Origin: JANWHF01 sp036276235
GTDB lineage: Bacteria > Planctomycetota > Phycisphaerae > Tepidisphaerales > Tepidisphaeraceae
Assembly: GCA_036276235.1 (NCBI GenBank)
Contig: DATBDZ010000452.1
Coordinates: 1-28,263 of the forward strand
Direction: 5' to 3'
Length of the DNA: 28,263 nucleotides
A program made the position numbers and the translations under genes. This document shows positions 14,569 through 24,500 of this stretch, one piece after another. The notes under the pieces are model-generated. The model ran no database searches. It was not told the DNA's origin and worked only from the letters and a program-made list of their open reading frames with translations. Numbering within the stretch: the first letter of the stretch is position 1; every line of letters begins with the position of its first letter.

Positions 14569-17500
14569 TAGAATAAGTTAAGAAGCTTCTGGTATTCAAA
14601 GCCTTCGGCCAGGCGGCGCAGCTCGCCGGCCACCCGAGGAGCCCGCGCTTCCACCTGATCGATCTGGATCATCAGTTGATCATAATCCGCGGTGATAACG
14701 GCCTCCCGCATCGAGTCGATCAGTTCCGGACAGCACCCGGCCAGCGAGTCGGCGGTGAGGGATGACGCTTGCACCGCGGCGGGCGGCGCATCTTCGGCGT
14801 ACTCATATTCCACGCCGACATGTTCGTGAATCTTCTGGAACAACTCGGCCTCGCGAAACGGCTTGCTGATGAAATCGTCCGCGCCGATTGTCATCAGCTC
14901 CTGGCGATTTTCTTCCAGCGCGCTGGCGGTCACCGCGATGACCTTTGGGTCGCTCCCGCCGGGCATGGCGCGGATTCGACGGATGGCCTCGTGGCCGTCC
15001 ATGATGGGCATTCGAAAATCCATCAGGATTAAATGCGGATGCCATTGTTCGAATTCATGAATCGCGTCCAGGCCATTGGTCACAAGCCGGATTTCAAAAC
15101 CAACCGGCCCCAGAAGCTGGTCCAGCAGTTGGCGATTATCTTCAATGTCGTCGGCAATGAGTACCCGACAGGGTGCATGGCCAGCCGCCAGGCGCAGGAC
15201 ATGCCGCGACTTTTCCTTCGCCTGTACAGCGCCGGCTTCTCCGTCTTTGAAGGGAAGCTGAATGATAAAGACGCTGCCTTTGCCGACATGGCTGGTGACG
15301 GTGATTTCCCCGCCCATCAGGCGCACAAACTCGCGGCTGATGGCCAGCCCAAGGCCGGTGCCGGTGCCCGCTTGCTGACCGCTTTTAGTTTGCTCGAAAT
15401 GGCGGAAGAGTTTGTCCTGATCGTCTGACGAAATGCCCGGCCCGGTATCTTCAATCTCGACCCGAAGTGTAGGCTCGGCAGCGCCCGATCGATCGGCGCG
15501 CACGCGCAGGCTCACGCTGCCATGCTCGGTGAATTTCACGGCGTTGCCCAGCACGTTGATGAAAACCTGCCGCAGCTTGTTGATGTCCGTCACAATATAT
15601 TGCGGAACGTCGCCGATGATTTCCACGGTAAAGGACAGCTTCTTTTCATCCGTGCGAACGCGGAACATTTCCTCCAGGTCCTTGAAAAGAGCCGGCAGGT
15701 CGAATGTTGAGTTGTTCAGTGTCGTGCGCCCGGCCTCAATCTTGGACATTTCCAATATGTCGTTGATCAACGCCAGCAGGTGCTCGCCGCTGCGATTGAT
15801 GGTGCCCAGGTACTGGCATTGGCGCGGCGTCAGGTCCTGGTCGCGGAGCATCAGCTGTGAGAATCCCAGAATGGCGTTCATCGGCGTGCGGATTTCATGC
15901 GACATGTTCGCCAGGAACACGCTCTTGGCGCGGTTCGCCTGCTGAAGCGACTGCTCGTAACGCTTTCTTTCAGTGACATCGCGGGCGGCGGCGAACACGC
16001 CGCGAAGCTTGCGGTCACGGTCGTGAAAGGTGGTGGCGTTGTAGGAGACAACGGTTTCCTTGCCGTCGCGGTTGCGGGCGGTGAGCTCGTAATCGGTGAC
16101 CTTGCCTTCGCTGAGCACCAGCTTGATTCCCGCCTCGGCTCGCTCGGGGTTGGTGAAATAATCCTTGAAGGGCGCGCCGATGAGTTCATCGCGCGTGCAG
16201 CCGGTGAGCGCTTCCATCTGCTTGTTGACGTCGGTGATGATGCCGCGCGGATCGGTGGTGATCAGGGCGTCGATGTTCGATTCGATCAATGATCGCGTAT
16301 AGAACTGTTGATCGCGCACGCGCTGGTCGAGCTGCAGCCGTTCGGCTTCCACTTGTTTTCGCGCGGTGTTGTCGGTGCCGATCAGCAGATAGCCGATGAT
16401 CGCGCCCTGTGCTTCGCGCAACGCCGTCACCGAAACGATCGCCGGAAAGCGGCTGCCGTCCTTGCGGATGTAGGTCAGCTCATAAATATCCTCAATCCCA
16501 CGCGACGCTTTGAAAACCAGCGCCTCGAAACCGGGGGTGATCGTCGTCGCCAATTCGGCGCTCAGAGCTTTTGCGCGCGTGATGACTTCCTGAGGATCGG
16601 AGATATCCGCCGGCGTGATCTTGTTCGTCACTTCGGCGGCGGTATAGCCGAGCATCCGTTCTGCCCCGACATTGAAGATCTGAATAACGCCTTTTTCATC
16701 GGTCGCGATGCTGGAAAAATTGGCGCTGTTGAAGATCGCGCTTTGCAGCGCGCCGGCCTTCAGCAATGCCTCTTCCGCCTGCTTGCGGGCGGTATTGTCA
16801 GTCCCGATGAGCAGGTACCCAATGATCGCGTTTTGATCGTCGCGCAGGGCCGTGACCGAAACCACAGCCGGGAATCGACTCCCGTCCTTGCGAATATACG
16901 TCAGCTCGTAAATGTCTTCGATGCCCCGCGCCGCCTTAAAGACCAGCGCCTCGAAGCCGGGCGTAATCGGAGTGGCCAGTTCAGCGCTCAATGCAGCCGC
17001 GCGGGCGATCACCTCCTGCGGATCGGAAATGTCGGCAGGCGTGATCTTGTTCATGACCTCCGCCGCCGCATAGCCCAGCATGCGCTCGGCCCCGACGTTG
17101 AAGATCTGAATAACGCCTTTTTCATCCGTGGCAATGCTGGAGAAATTGGCGCTGTTGAAGATCGCGTTCTGCAACGCGCCCGCTTTGAGCAGCTCTTCTT
17201 CGGCCCGTTTGCGAGCCGTCACATCCTCCATCGCCAATACCAGCAACTCGCCGTGGTGGCCGGCCTGGAGCTTGCGGGCATTGAGCAGCATCACGCGCCG
17301 GCCGATCACGGGGAACGTATGTTCGAGCTCAAAATCATTGAAGACCGAGCTTTTGGGAACGACGTCTTCCAGCAGCGTCCGAAGATCCGGAATATCCCAC
17401 TGGCCGTTACCCAGCTCGTAAATCAAACGGTTCTCGGTTTCCTCGGGTGAAACTTTGAATGTTTGATAAAAGGCGCGGTTCGCCGATCGAACACGCAGAG

Positions 17501-17603
17501 TGCTGTCCAGAATCAACAGCGGCTCGCGCACCGTATCCACGATGTTCAGCGCGTAGTCCTGAATGTCCGCATCCAGTGGTTCCCGGGTCTTTTCTGCAAT
17601 CAT
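14568..17603 (-). CDS. Hybrid sensor histidine kinase with four PAS domains
   Basis: A 1011-residue kinase without membrane helices. Domains in order: PAS1 (about 15-130), PAS2 (138-275), PAS3 (280-417), PAS4 (about 435-545), HisKA with His569 in FLANMSHEIRTPMNAI, HATPase (N-box near Asn687, DTGPGIS, GTGTGLGLAIS), receiver (812-930) with Asp818/Asp819, phospho-acceptor Asp862 (LILMDFRMPIMDG), Thr892 and Lys914, and a C-terminal helical segment (955-1011) typical of hybrid kinases but without an HPt His. PAS2 and PAS3 are 92% identical. The PAS domains may bind a cofactor or small ligand; none is obvious. It starts at ATG 17603 without a clear Shine-Dalgarno and is coupled (TAATG) to the receiver-PP2C gene, forming a two-gene operon. 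Confidence 0.93.
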   Translation of the reverse strand: MIAEKTREPLDADIQDYALNIVDTVREPLLILDSTLRVRSANRAFYQTFKVSPEETENRLIYELGNGQWDIPDLRTLLEDVVPKSSVFNDFELEHTFPVIGRRVMLLNARKLQAGHHGELLVLAMEDVTARKRAEEELLKAGALQNAIFNSANFSSIATDEKGVIQIFNVGAERMLGYAAAEVMNKITPADISDPQEVIARAAALSAELATPITPGFEALVFKAARGIEDIYELTYIRKDGSRFPAVVSVTALRDDQNAIIGYLLIGTDNTARKQAEEALLKAGALQSAIFNSANFSSIATDEKGVIQIFNVGAERMLGYTAAEVTNKITPADISDPQEVITRAKALSAELATTITPGFEALVFKASRGIEDIYELTYIRKDGSRFPAIVSVTALREAQGAIIGYLLIGTDNTARKQVEAERLQLDQRVRDQQFYTRSLIESNIDALITTDPRGIITDVNKQMEALTGCTRDELIGAPFKDYFTNPERAEAGIKLVLSEGKVTDYELTARNRDGKETVVSYNATTFHDRDRKLRGVFAAARDVTERKRYEQSLQQANRAKSVFLANMSHEIRTPMNAILGFSQLMLRDQDLTPRQCQYLGTINRSGEHLLALINDILEMSKIEAGRTTLNNSTFDLPALFKDLEEMFRVRTDEKKLSFTVEIIGDVPQYIVTDINKLRQVFINVLGNAVKFTEHGSVSLRVRADRSGAAEPTLRVEIEDTGPGISSDDQDKLFRHFEQTKSGQQAGTGTGLGLAISREFVRLMGGEITVTSHVGKGSVFIIQLPFKDGEAGAVQAKEKSRHVLRLAAGHAPCRVLIADDIEDNRQLLDQLLGPVGFEIRLVTNGLDAIHEFEQWHPHLILMDFRMPIMDGHEAIRRIRAMPGGSDPKVIAVTASALEENRQELMTIGADDFISKPFREAELFQKIHEHVGVEYEYAEDAPPAAVQASSLTADSLAGCCPELIDSMREAVITADYDQLMIQIDQVEARAPRVAGELRRLAEGFEYQKLLNLF
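16353..16766 (-). repeat. Tandem PAS duplication, copy 2 (residues 280-417)
   Basis: This is the downstream copy of a 426-bp-period in-frame duplication; copy 1 is at 16779-17192. The encoded 138 residues differ at 11 positions, but I count about 85 DNA mismatches in 414 bp, mostly synonymous. Confidence 0.9.
16779..17192 (-). repeat. Tandem PAS duplication, copy 1 (residues 138-275)
   Basis: This is the upstream copy of the PAS duplication in the hybrid kinase. The stretch encoding EKGVIQIFN is almost unchanged at DNA level between the copies (AAGATCTGAATAACGCC and flanks on the plus strand), while the rest has diverged at synonymous sites. Confidence 0.9.
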
Positions 17604-17619
17604 TGAAAACTTTCGGGTA

Positions 17620-17636
17620 CGAATTCGGAGAATTCG
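17620..17636. promoter_or_regulatory. Small hairpin just upstream of the hybrid kinase start
   Basis: CGAATTC (17620-17626) and GAATTCG (17630-17636) form a 7-bp stem with a 3-nt loop, ending 17 bp before the kinase ATG in its transcript. It lies within the 60-bp gap after the secreted protein gene. It could affect ribosome access or mark an operator; no T-tract follows. Confidence 0.3.
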
Positions 17637-17663
17637 CCTGCGGCGGCTTAGCGATCCAATACT

Positions 17664-18191
17664 TTACTTGACGCCGAATTCCACCAAGTGCGTTGTCATC
17701 GCCATGCCCTGGGTGTTCATTTCCATCTTCACCACGCCGCCGGGAATCTTCTCGTTCATCCAGACCTTGACCACCATCGCGTCGCGCGTTTCTTCCACAA
17801 GATGGCAGGGATAGGTCTTGTCGCCGACCGCGACATCCACCGTTTCTTTGGATTCCTTGATCGTGGAGTTCGGCGGCTTGGGACGCTTGGCGGAAACGTC
17901 CTTCTTGACCAGTTGCGGAGTCAGCGCCCGCCCGCCGGCGCTTGTGGTTGTCTTGACCTCGACGGTGACCTTCTCGGGTGTGACCGAAACCAGGGTTGTC
18001 GTCATCTGCATGGACATTTTCTGAGCGCCCAGGTCGCTCTCGGTCGTGGTGGTGGAGAACGACCCCGGCTTGAATTTGGCCCAGTATGTGTAGCCAGGAT
18101 CATCGATCTGCTCGGCGCGCACCGAGGTAGTTGTAGCCGCTGCAAGAAATGAAAATGCAAAAAGAGCCTTCAGGATGTTCCTTCCGCGCAT
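17664..18191 (-). CDS. Secreted hypothetical protein
   Basis: A 175-residue protein. ATG 18191 is chosen because AAAGG lies 6 nt upstream and it gives a clean Sec-type signal peptide (MRGRNILKALFAFSFLAAATTTSVRAE, cleavage after about residue 26). The mature part is rich in Thr, Lys and Val and seems to be mostly beta strand: YTYWAKFKPGSFSTTTTESD, VTVEVKTTTSAGG, then TYPCHLVEETRDAMVVKVWMNEKIPGGVVKMEM. The single Cys and the VWMNEKIPGG segment recall extracytoplasmic proteins of unknown role common in planctomycetes, but I cannot name the family. It lies 60 bp upstream of the hybrid kinase on the same strand and is divergent from the glucan synthase gene. An envelope role is inferred from location and signal peptide only. 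Confidence 0.75.
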   Translation of the reverse strand: MRGRNILKALFAFSFLAAATTTSVRAEQIDDPGYTYWAKFKPGSFSTTTTESDLGAQKMSMQMTTTLVSVTPEKVTVEVKTTTSAGGRALTPQLVKKDVSAKRPKPPNSTIKESKETVDVAVGDKTYPCHLVEETRDAMVVKVWMNEKIPGGVVKMEMNTQGMAMTTHLVEFGVK

Positions 18192-18542
18192 ACGAGGCCT
18201 TTCCGTTGTTAAACCTTGTTCCATGGCCTTCCATCGATGCCCCTGCCGGGTTTTGATCGAAGGCGTAATCCCCCACCGTGCCTTATACCCGATAACCAGC
18301 CTCATTGCGCGATCAACGATCTTTCCGGCAATAGTGGACGCATCGCAATTGATCGCGTCCGCGTTCAATTTTTTCGCAAGAACGTGTTCCTCATATTTAA
18401 GTGCAGGCCGAGCGTGTACGCTATGGCGCGATGACATGACGGCATTCGCCGCGGACCGTGGCCGGTGCCGCTCGTCTGTTTATGTGCCCGACACGAATGA
18501 TGCGCTGGGGCCCGCGCAAATCTCAAATGGAGTAACCCAGCG
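18192..18542. other. Divergent regulatory region, secreted protein / ndvB
   Basis: This 351-bp gap must carry promoters in both directions, but no convincing sigma70 pair was found. A perfect 9-bp inverted repeat (CGCGATCAA 18308-18316, TTGATCGCG 18349-18357) has arms centred 41 bp apart, close to four helical turns. A two-codon ORF (ATG GAG TAA, 18527-18535) contains the ndvB ribosome binding site. Confidence 0.5.
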
Positions 18543-21500
18543 TTGCTGTTTGACCTTCCGAAAGTTAAGCGGGGACTGATACCTTTCAAACGGTGGCGCA
18601 TTTCGCTGGAGGGCGCGGGCGAGCGATCATCGCAGGCGGATGAGCAGCCGCTTCGCGATGAGCTTTACAGCGTCGATCAGTTGAATCGGCACGCCAGGAG
18701 CCTGGCGGGCTGGCATGAGATTGTGGTCGGCCGCCGCCGAAGTTCTGATCGTCTGCTCCGCCGACTTTCCGCGAATGCGGCGCTTCTCAACGAGGCGTAT
18801 GGGCTGGTCACCGATGCCGTGGCGCGCGGCCGACGCGTCACGCCGGCGGCCGAGTGGTTTCTCGACAACTATCACCTCATTGAAGAACAGGTTCGCACCG
18901 CTCGCAGGCATTTGCCGCGCGGCTATAGCCGCGAGCTGCCGCAGTTGAGCAATGGCCCGCATGCGGGATACCCGCGCGCTTATGCCATTGCGCTGGAGCT
19001 GATCTCGCACGTCGATGGCCGGGTTGACGCGGAGAGTCTGCACGCGTTCGTCGCCTCGTATCAATTGGTAACGCCGCTGCGGCTCGGCGAGCTTTGGGCA
19101 ATTCCGATCATGCTGCGGCTTGCGTTGCTGGAGAATCTGCGGCGCGTGGTCGTGCGCGTGGTGCAGGGTCGGCGCGATCGGGAACGCGCCGCGTACTGGG
19201 TGGACCGCATGCTCGAAGTGGCGGCCAAAGCGCCGGCCGAAGTGGTTGTGGTCCTATCAGAGATGGTGAAGGAGAATCCGCCGCTCTCAGCCGCGTTCGT
19301 CTCAGAGTTTGCCAGCCGCATGCAGGGGCAAGGATCCGCGCTGATTTTTCCGACAACGTGGCTCGAGCACAGAGTCGCCGAGCAGGGTCAGACCATCGAA
19401 ACCGTTTTTCAGCAGGCAAGCCAAAGTCAGGCAGCCGACCAGGTTTCGATCGGCAACAGCATCGGGAGTCTTCGATTTCTTGGCGCGATGGAGTGGCGTG
19501 ATTTCGTCGAGGCGATGAGCGCCGTGGAGCAAACCCTCCGCACCGATCCAGCGGGCGTTTATCCCGCGATGGATTTCGCGACGCGCGACTACTATCGCCA
19601 CGCCGTCGAAGAGATCGCGAAGAACAGCCCATTGGGTGAAATCGATGTGGCGCATCGGGCGATCGAGTTGGCCACTGGCAACAACGGCCGCGCTCGCGAC
19701 AACGGTTCTCCCGCCGAAAATCGCCAATCTCACGTGGGATATTTTCTAGTCGGCGCTGGCCGGCGAAAACTGGAACGCGCCGCAGCGTTGAGGGGCGCAC
19801 CCGCGATGTTGCTGCGCCGGCTGGGGCGCCGGATTCCACTGCCGATCTATGCGGGGAGCATCGTCACCATGACTGCGCTGGTGACGGCGCTCGTATTGCG
19901 GTGGGCCCAGCACCGTGGCCTTGCGCATTGGAGCCTTATCCTCTTAGGCATCTTGCTTTTTGTCGGCGCCAGCCAGTTGGCAGTGGGGATGATTAATTGG
20001 GCGGTCATGCTGCTCGTGCGGCCTCGAATCCTTTCGCGATTGGACTTCTCCAAAGGCATCCCGCCGGAGCATCGGACGATCGTCGCGGTGCCCGCGATGA
20101 TTACGGACGATCAGGAGATCGACGATCTGGTGGAGGCGTTGGAAGTGCGCTTTCTGGCCAACCGGGATGCCAATCTTTCCTTCGCGCTGCTGAGCGATTT
20201 CTCCGATGCCGCCGAAGAAAAAACGGCGCGGGACGAAGCGCTGCTGCAACGAGCCCGCGATGGAATCGAAGAACTCAACACGAAGTATGAGACCGGCAAC
20301 TTCTTTTTGCTGCATCGATCACGACGGTGGAACGCCAGGGAAAACGTCTGGATGGGGTGGGAGCGCAAGCGCGGCAAACTCGAAGAATTCAACGAGGCGC
20401 TGCGCGGCCAACGTGGCCATTTCCAAACGGTTGTCGGCCCGGCCGAACGCCTGCAAGGCATGCGATATGTGATCACGCTCGATAGCGACACGCAGCTGCC
20501 GCGTGATTCGGCGCGGCAACTGGTCGGCACGCTCGCTCACCCACTGAACCGCCCGCGATATGATCAGAAGGTTGGTCGGGTCACCGAGGGCTATGGAATT
20601 TTGCAGCCGCGCGTAGGCATCAGCATGCCCAGCGCCACCCGTTCGCGATACGCACGACTCTTTGCCGGCGATGCGGGCCTCGACCCCTACACGCGGGTTG
20701 TTTCCGACGTTTATCAGGATCTTTTCGGAGAAGGGTCGTTCATTGGAAAAGGGATTTATGACGTGGACGTGTTTCGGCAGGCGGTGGCCGGGCGCCTGCC
20801 GGAAAACCGCGTTCTGAGCCACGATCTGTTGGAAGGCGCTTACGCCCGCTCAGGCCTGGTCAGTGACGTGCTGTTGTTCGAGGAGCATCCCTCGTCCTAT
20901 CCCGCCGATGTAAGCCGTCGCTATCGTTGGATTCGCGGGGATTGGCAGATCGCGCCATGGCTGCTCCCGCGCGTGCCCGCCGCCGATGGGCGTCGTGTCT
21001 CCAATCCTCTTTCAGCGCTGTCGAAGTGGAAAATTCTGGACAACATCCGCCGAAGCCTCGTGCCCGTAGCGATGCTCGCGCTGCTGGTCTGCGGCTGGTT
21101 TCTGCCGGGCGCAGCTTTGCTCTGTACGCTCGTCGTGATCGCGATTCTGGTGGGTCCGGCAATTCTGAATGCCGCCGCCCAATCGACACGTCGGCCGGCG
21201 GATCTCCCTGTCGTTTACCACCTGCGAATGCTGGCCAACTCCGCCGGCCGGCAGGTTTTGCAGCAAAGCTTTGTGCTGGCCTGCTTGCCGTACGATGCGT
21301 TTGTAAGCCTCGAAGCAATCGGCCGGACGGCCATCCGTGTGCTCATTACCGGAAGCCAGTTGTTGGAATGGCGTACCGCTCGGGAAGCCCAGCGGGCAGC
21401 TCGCGCGGACATTTTCGGTTTTTACTCCTCAATGTGGGCGCTGCCGGTCGCGGCGGCAATTCCACTGGTGTTCTTTCGCGTTCTTCCTCCCGGAGCGCTG

Positions 21501-24500
21501 AAGGTTGCCGCACCCATCATCGCGCTCTGGTTCGCCGCGCCAGCGATCGTATTTTGGGTCAGCCAGACGGCAAAACCAAGACAACCGCGGTTGACGGAAG
21601 AGGACGTCGAATTTCTGAGGAAGGTGGCTCGGCGGACGTGGCGGTTCTTCGAAGTGTTCGTCGCACCGGATGACAACTATCTTCCTCCAGACAATTTCCA
21701 GGAAGATCCGCCAACCGGAGTGGCTCACCGAACGTCCCCAACGAACATTGGTCTGTCGCTCCTGGCAAATCTGACCGCGCACGATTTTGGCTACATTACG
21801 ATCGCCGACTTGATCGAGCGAACCAGCCGCACCCTGGCGAGTCTGGACAAGCTTCAGCGCTACCGGGGTCATTTCTACAACTGGTATGACACGCGGACAC
21901 TTGAACCGCTGCGACCTCTCTACGTCTCCTCCGTTGACAGCGGAAACCTCGCCGGACATCTGCTCACGCTGGCCATCGGCCTGGACGAACTGGCGTCGCA
22001 GAAAATCTTTCGTCCGGCTGTCTCAGCAGGTTTAGGTTCGGCAATTGACCTTCTGTTGGAGGTCGCTCATCAGCGCGATAGGGCGGCTCAGAATCAAGCG
22101 ATTGTCCCCTTGGAGCGATTGCGGACTCAGATGCGGATTCCGCCGTCCACATTGTCTGATTCGCACGCGCTCTTGCAGCAATTGGATTCCGTCATCGGTG
22201 ATCTAATCTCGGCGAGCGAACCGAATCCGGATGCTGAGCTGAAGTGGTGGATGCAGGCCATCGAACGACAAGTCCGTTCGTTCACCGAAGAATTGAGCAA
22301 ACTGACGCCGTGGGTTGGATCGGTGAAACCGACTGACCTGGGCCAATTTGGTGAAGTGGGAGAGCTGCTTCGGCAACTCGACAGCGCGCCGACGCTCGCC
22401 GACGTGGCCCAATTGGAAGCCACATTAATCGCCGCGATTGACAAGACGAGCGGGGGTTCCGGCTCAACAGGCGAATTATCGAAGCTGCGCAGCATGGCGA
22501 TCGCGGCCTCCGAAATGGCCGCGAAACTCATTTCGGAATTGCAGCAACTTGCCGGGCGCTGCCGCGAATTGGCGGATATCGACTACGCGTTTCTTTATCA
22601 CCCGGATCGTCACCTGCTGAGCATCGGATACAACGTCGCTGATCACCGGCTCGACGCCGGCTTCTACGATCTGCTCGCTTCCGAAGCCCGGCTCGGAAGC
22701 TTCGTGGCCATCGCGCAGGGCAAACTTCCGCAGGAGCATTGGTTCAGCCTCGGACGCTCGCTGACGAACGCCGGCGAAGGAATGGCGCTGCTCTCCTGGA
22801 GCGGCTCGATGTTTGAATACCTCATGCCGCTCCTGGTGATGCCCACGTTCGCGCACACACTGTTAGATGAGACCTACTTTGCGGTCGTTCGACGGCAAAT
22901 CGAATATGGCCGCGAGCGCGGCGTGCCGTGGGGTATCTCGGAGTCCGGCTATACCAAGACGGACGCGCAAGGCAATTATCAATATCAGGCGTTCGGCGTT
23001 CCGGGGCTGGGGTTCAAGCGCGGATTGGGCAACGATCTGGTGATCGCGCCGTACGCGAGCGCGATGGCTCTGATGGTCGATGCGGAGGCGGCCTGCGCCA
23101 ACCTTCAACGCCTCGCTGCGGAAGATCGTCTGAGTGCGTATGGCTTTTATGAAGCCGTGGATTATGGGCAGGCTCGACTGCCGCGCGGGCAGCAAAGCGC
23201 CACCGTGCAATCTTATATGGCGCACCATCAGGGGATGGCGTTCCTTTCATTTGCATATGTGTTACTCGACCGACCGATGCAACGGCGTTTTGAATCCGAT
23301 CCTGCCTTTCGAGCGACCGATCTGCTCCTTCAGGAGCGAGTTCCCAAATCTCCGTCGGTGTTCCCGCACCCGGCCGAAGTTTCCCAGGCACCCGGGGTGT
23401 CAGCGGAAGCGGCCGCGAATTACCGGGTCTTCACCACGCCCCAGACGCCGGTGCCGGAAGTACATCTTCTGTCCAACAGCCGCTACCACGTAGCGGTGAC
23501 AGCAGCAGGCGGCGGCTTTAGCCGCTGGCGCGATCTGGCGGTCACGCGCTGGAAGGAAGATTCCACCCGCGATTGCTGGGGCACTTTCTGCTACCTGCGC
23601 GATGTGGAGAGCGGCGAGTTCTGGTCCGCGGCGCATCAGCCTACCAACAAGCGCGCGGCCTCCTACGAGGCCATCTATTCGCAGGGACGCGCGGAGTTTC
23701 GCCGTCGAGACGGAGATATCGCCACTCATCTGGAGATCAGCGTATCGCCCGAGGACGATATCGAGCTGCGCCGGATCAGCATCACCAATCGAGGCAGACA
23801 CCCGCGCACAATCGAGTTGACCAGCTACGCTGAGGTTGTGCTGGCGCCAGCCGCCGCCGATGCGGCCCACCCGGCATTCAGCAATTTATTCGTGCAAACG
23901 CAGCTCGTCCGTGAGCGGCAGGCGATTCTCTGCACGCGGCGCGCCCGCTCCGCCGGAGAACGACCGCCCTGGATGCTGCACCTGATGGCAGTGCACGGAA
24001 CTGCCGCTTCCTCGGCATCCTATGAGACTGCCCGCGCTGAGTTTGTGGGCCGCGGCGGGACGCTGGCCGACCCGGCGGCCATGCACCGCGCGACCCTCAG
24101 CGACAGCGAAGGATCGGTGCTCGATCCGATCGTGGCGATTCGCAACACCATTGTCGTCGGGCCCGACGAAACCGTGCGACTGCACCTTGTGACCGGCGCC
24201 GCCGAGACGCATGAGGCCGCGCTGGCGCTGATCGAGAAATACCATGACCGCCACCTTGCCGACCGCGTCTTTGAACTCGCCTGGACGCATAGCCAGGTGG
24301 TCCTGCGGCAGCTCGATGCCGCCGAAGCCGACACGCAACTCTACGGCCGCCTGGCCAGCAGCATCCTTTACGCCAATCCGCTCTTGCGAGCACCAGGCAG
24401 CGTGATCTCGAGGAACCTGCGCGGGCAATCGGGGCTTTGGGCTTACGGCATTTCCGGGGATTTGCCCATCGTGTTGTTGCGCATCGGAGATCAGGAGCAG

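Noticed and set aside
16308..17450. A 380-codon plus-strand frame opposite the hybrid kinase
   Set aside because: It mirrors the PAS duplication in antisense, has no family features, and the minus-strand gene is beyond doubt.
18376..18393. LexA-like half sites GAAC and GTTC upstream of ndvB
   Set aside because: The halves are only 2 bp apart, not the 4 bp of a Gram-positive LexA box, and no SOS gene is nearby.
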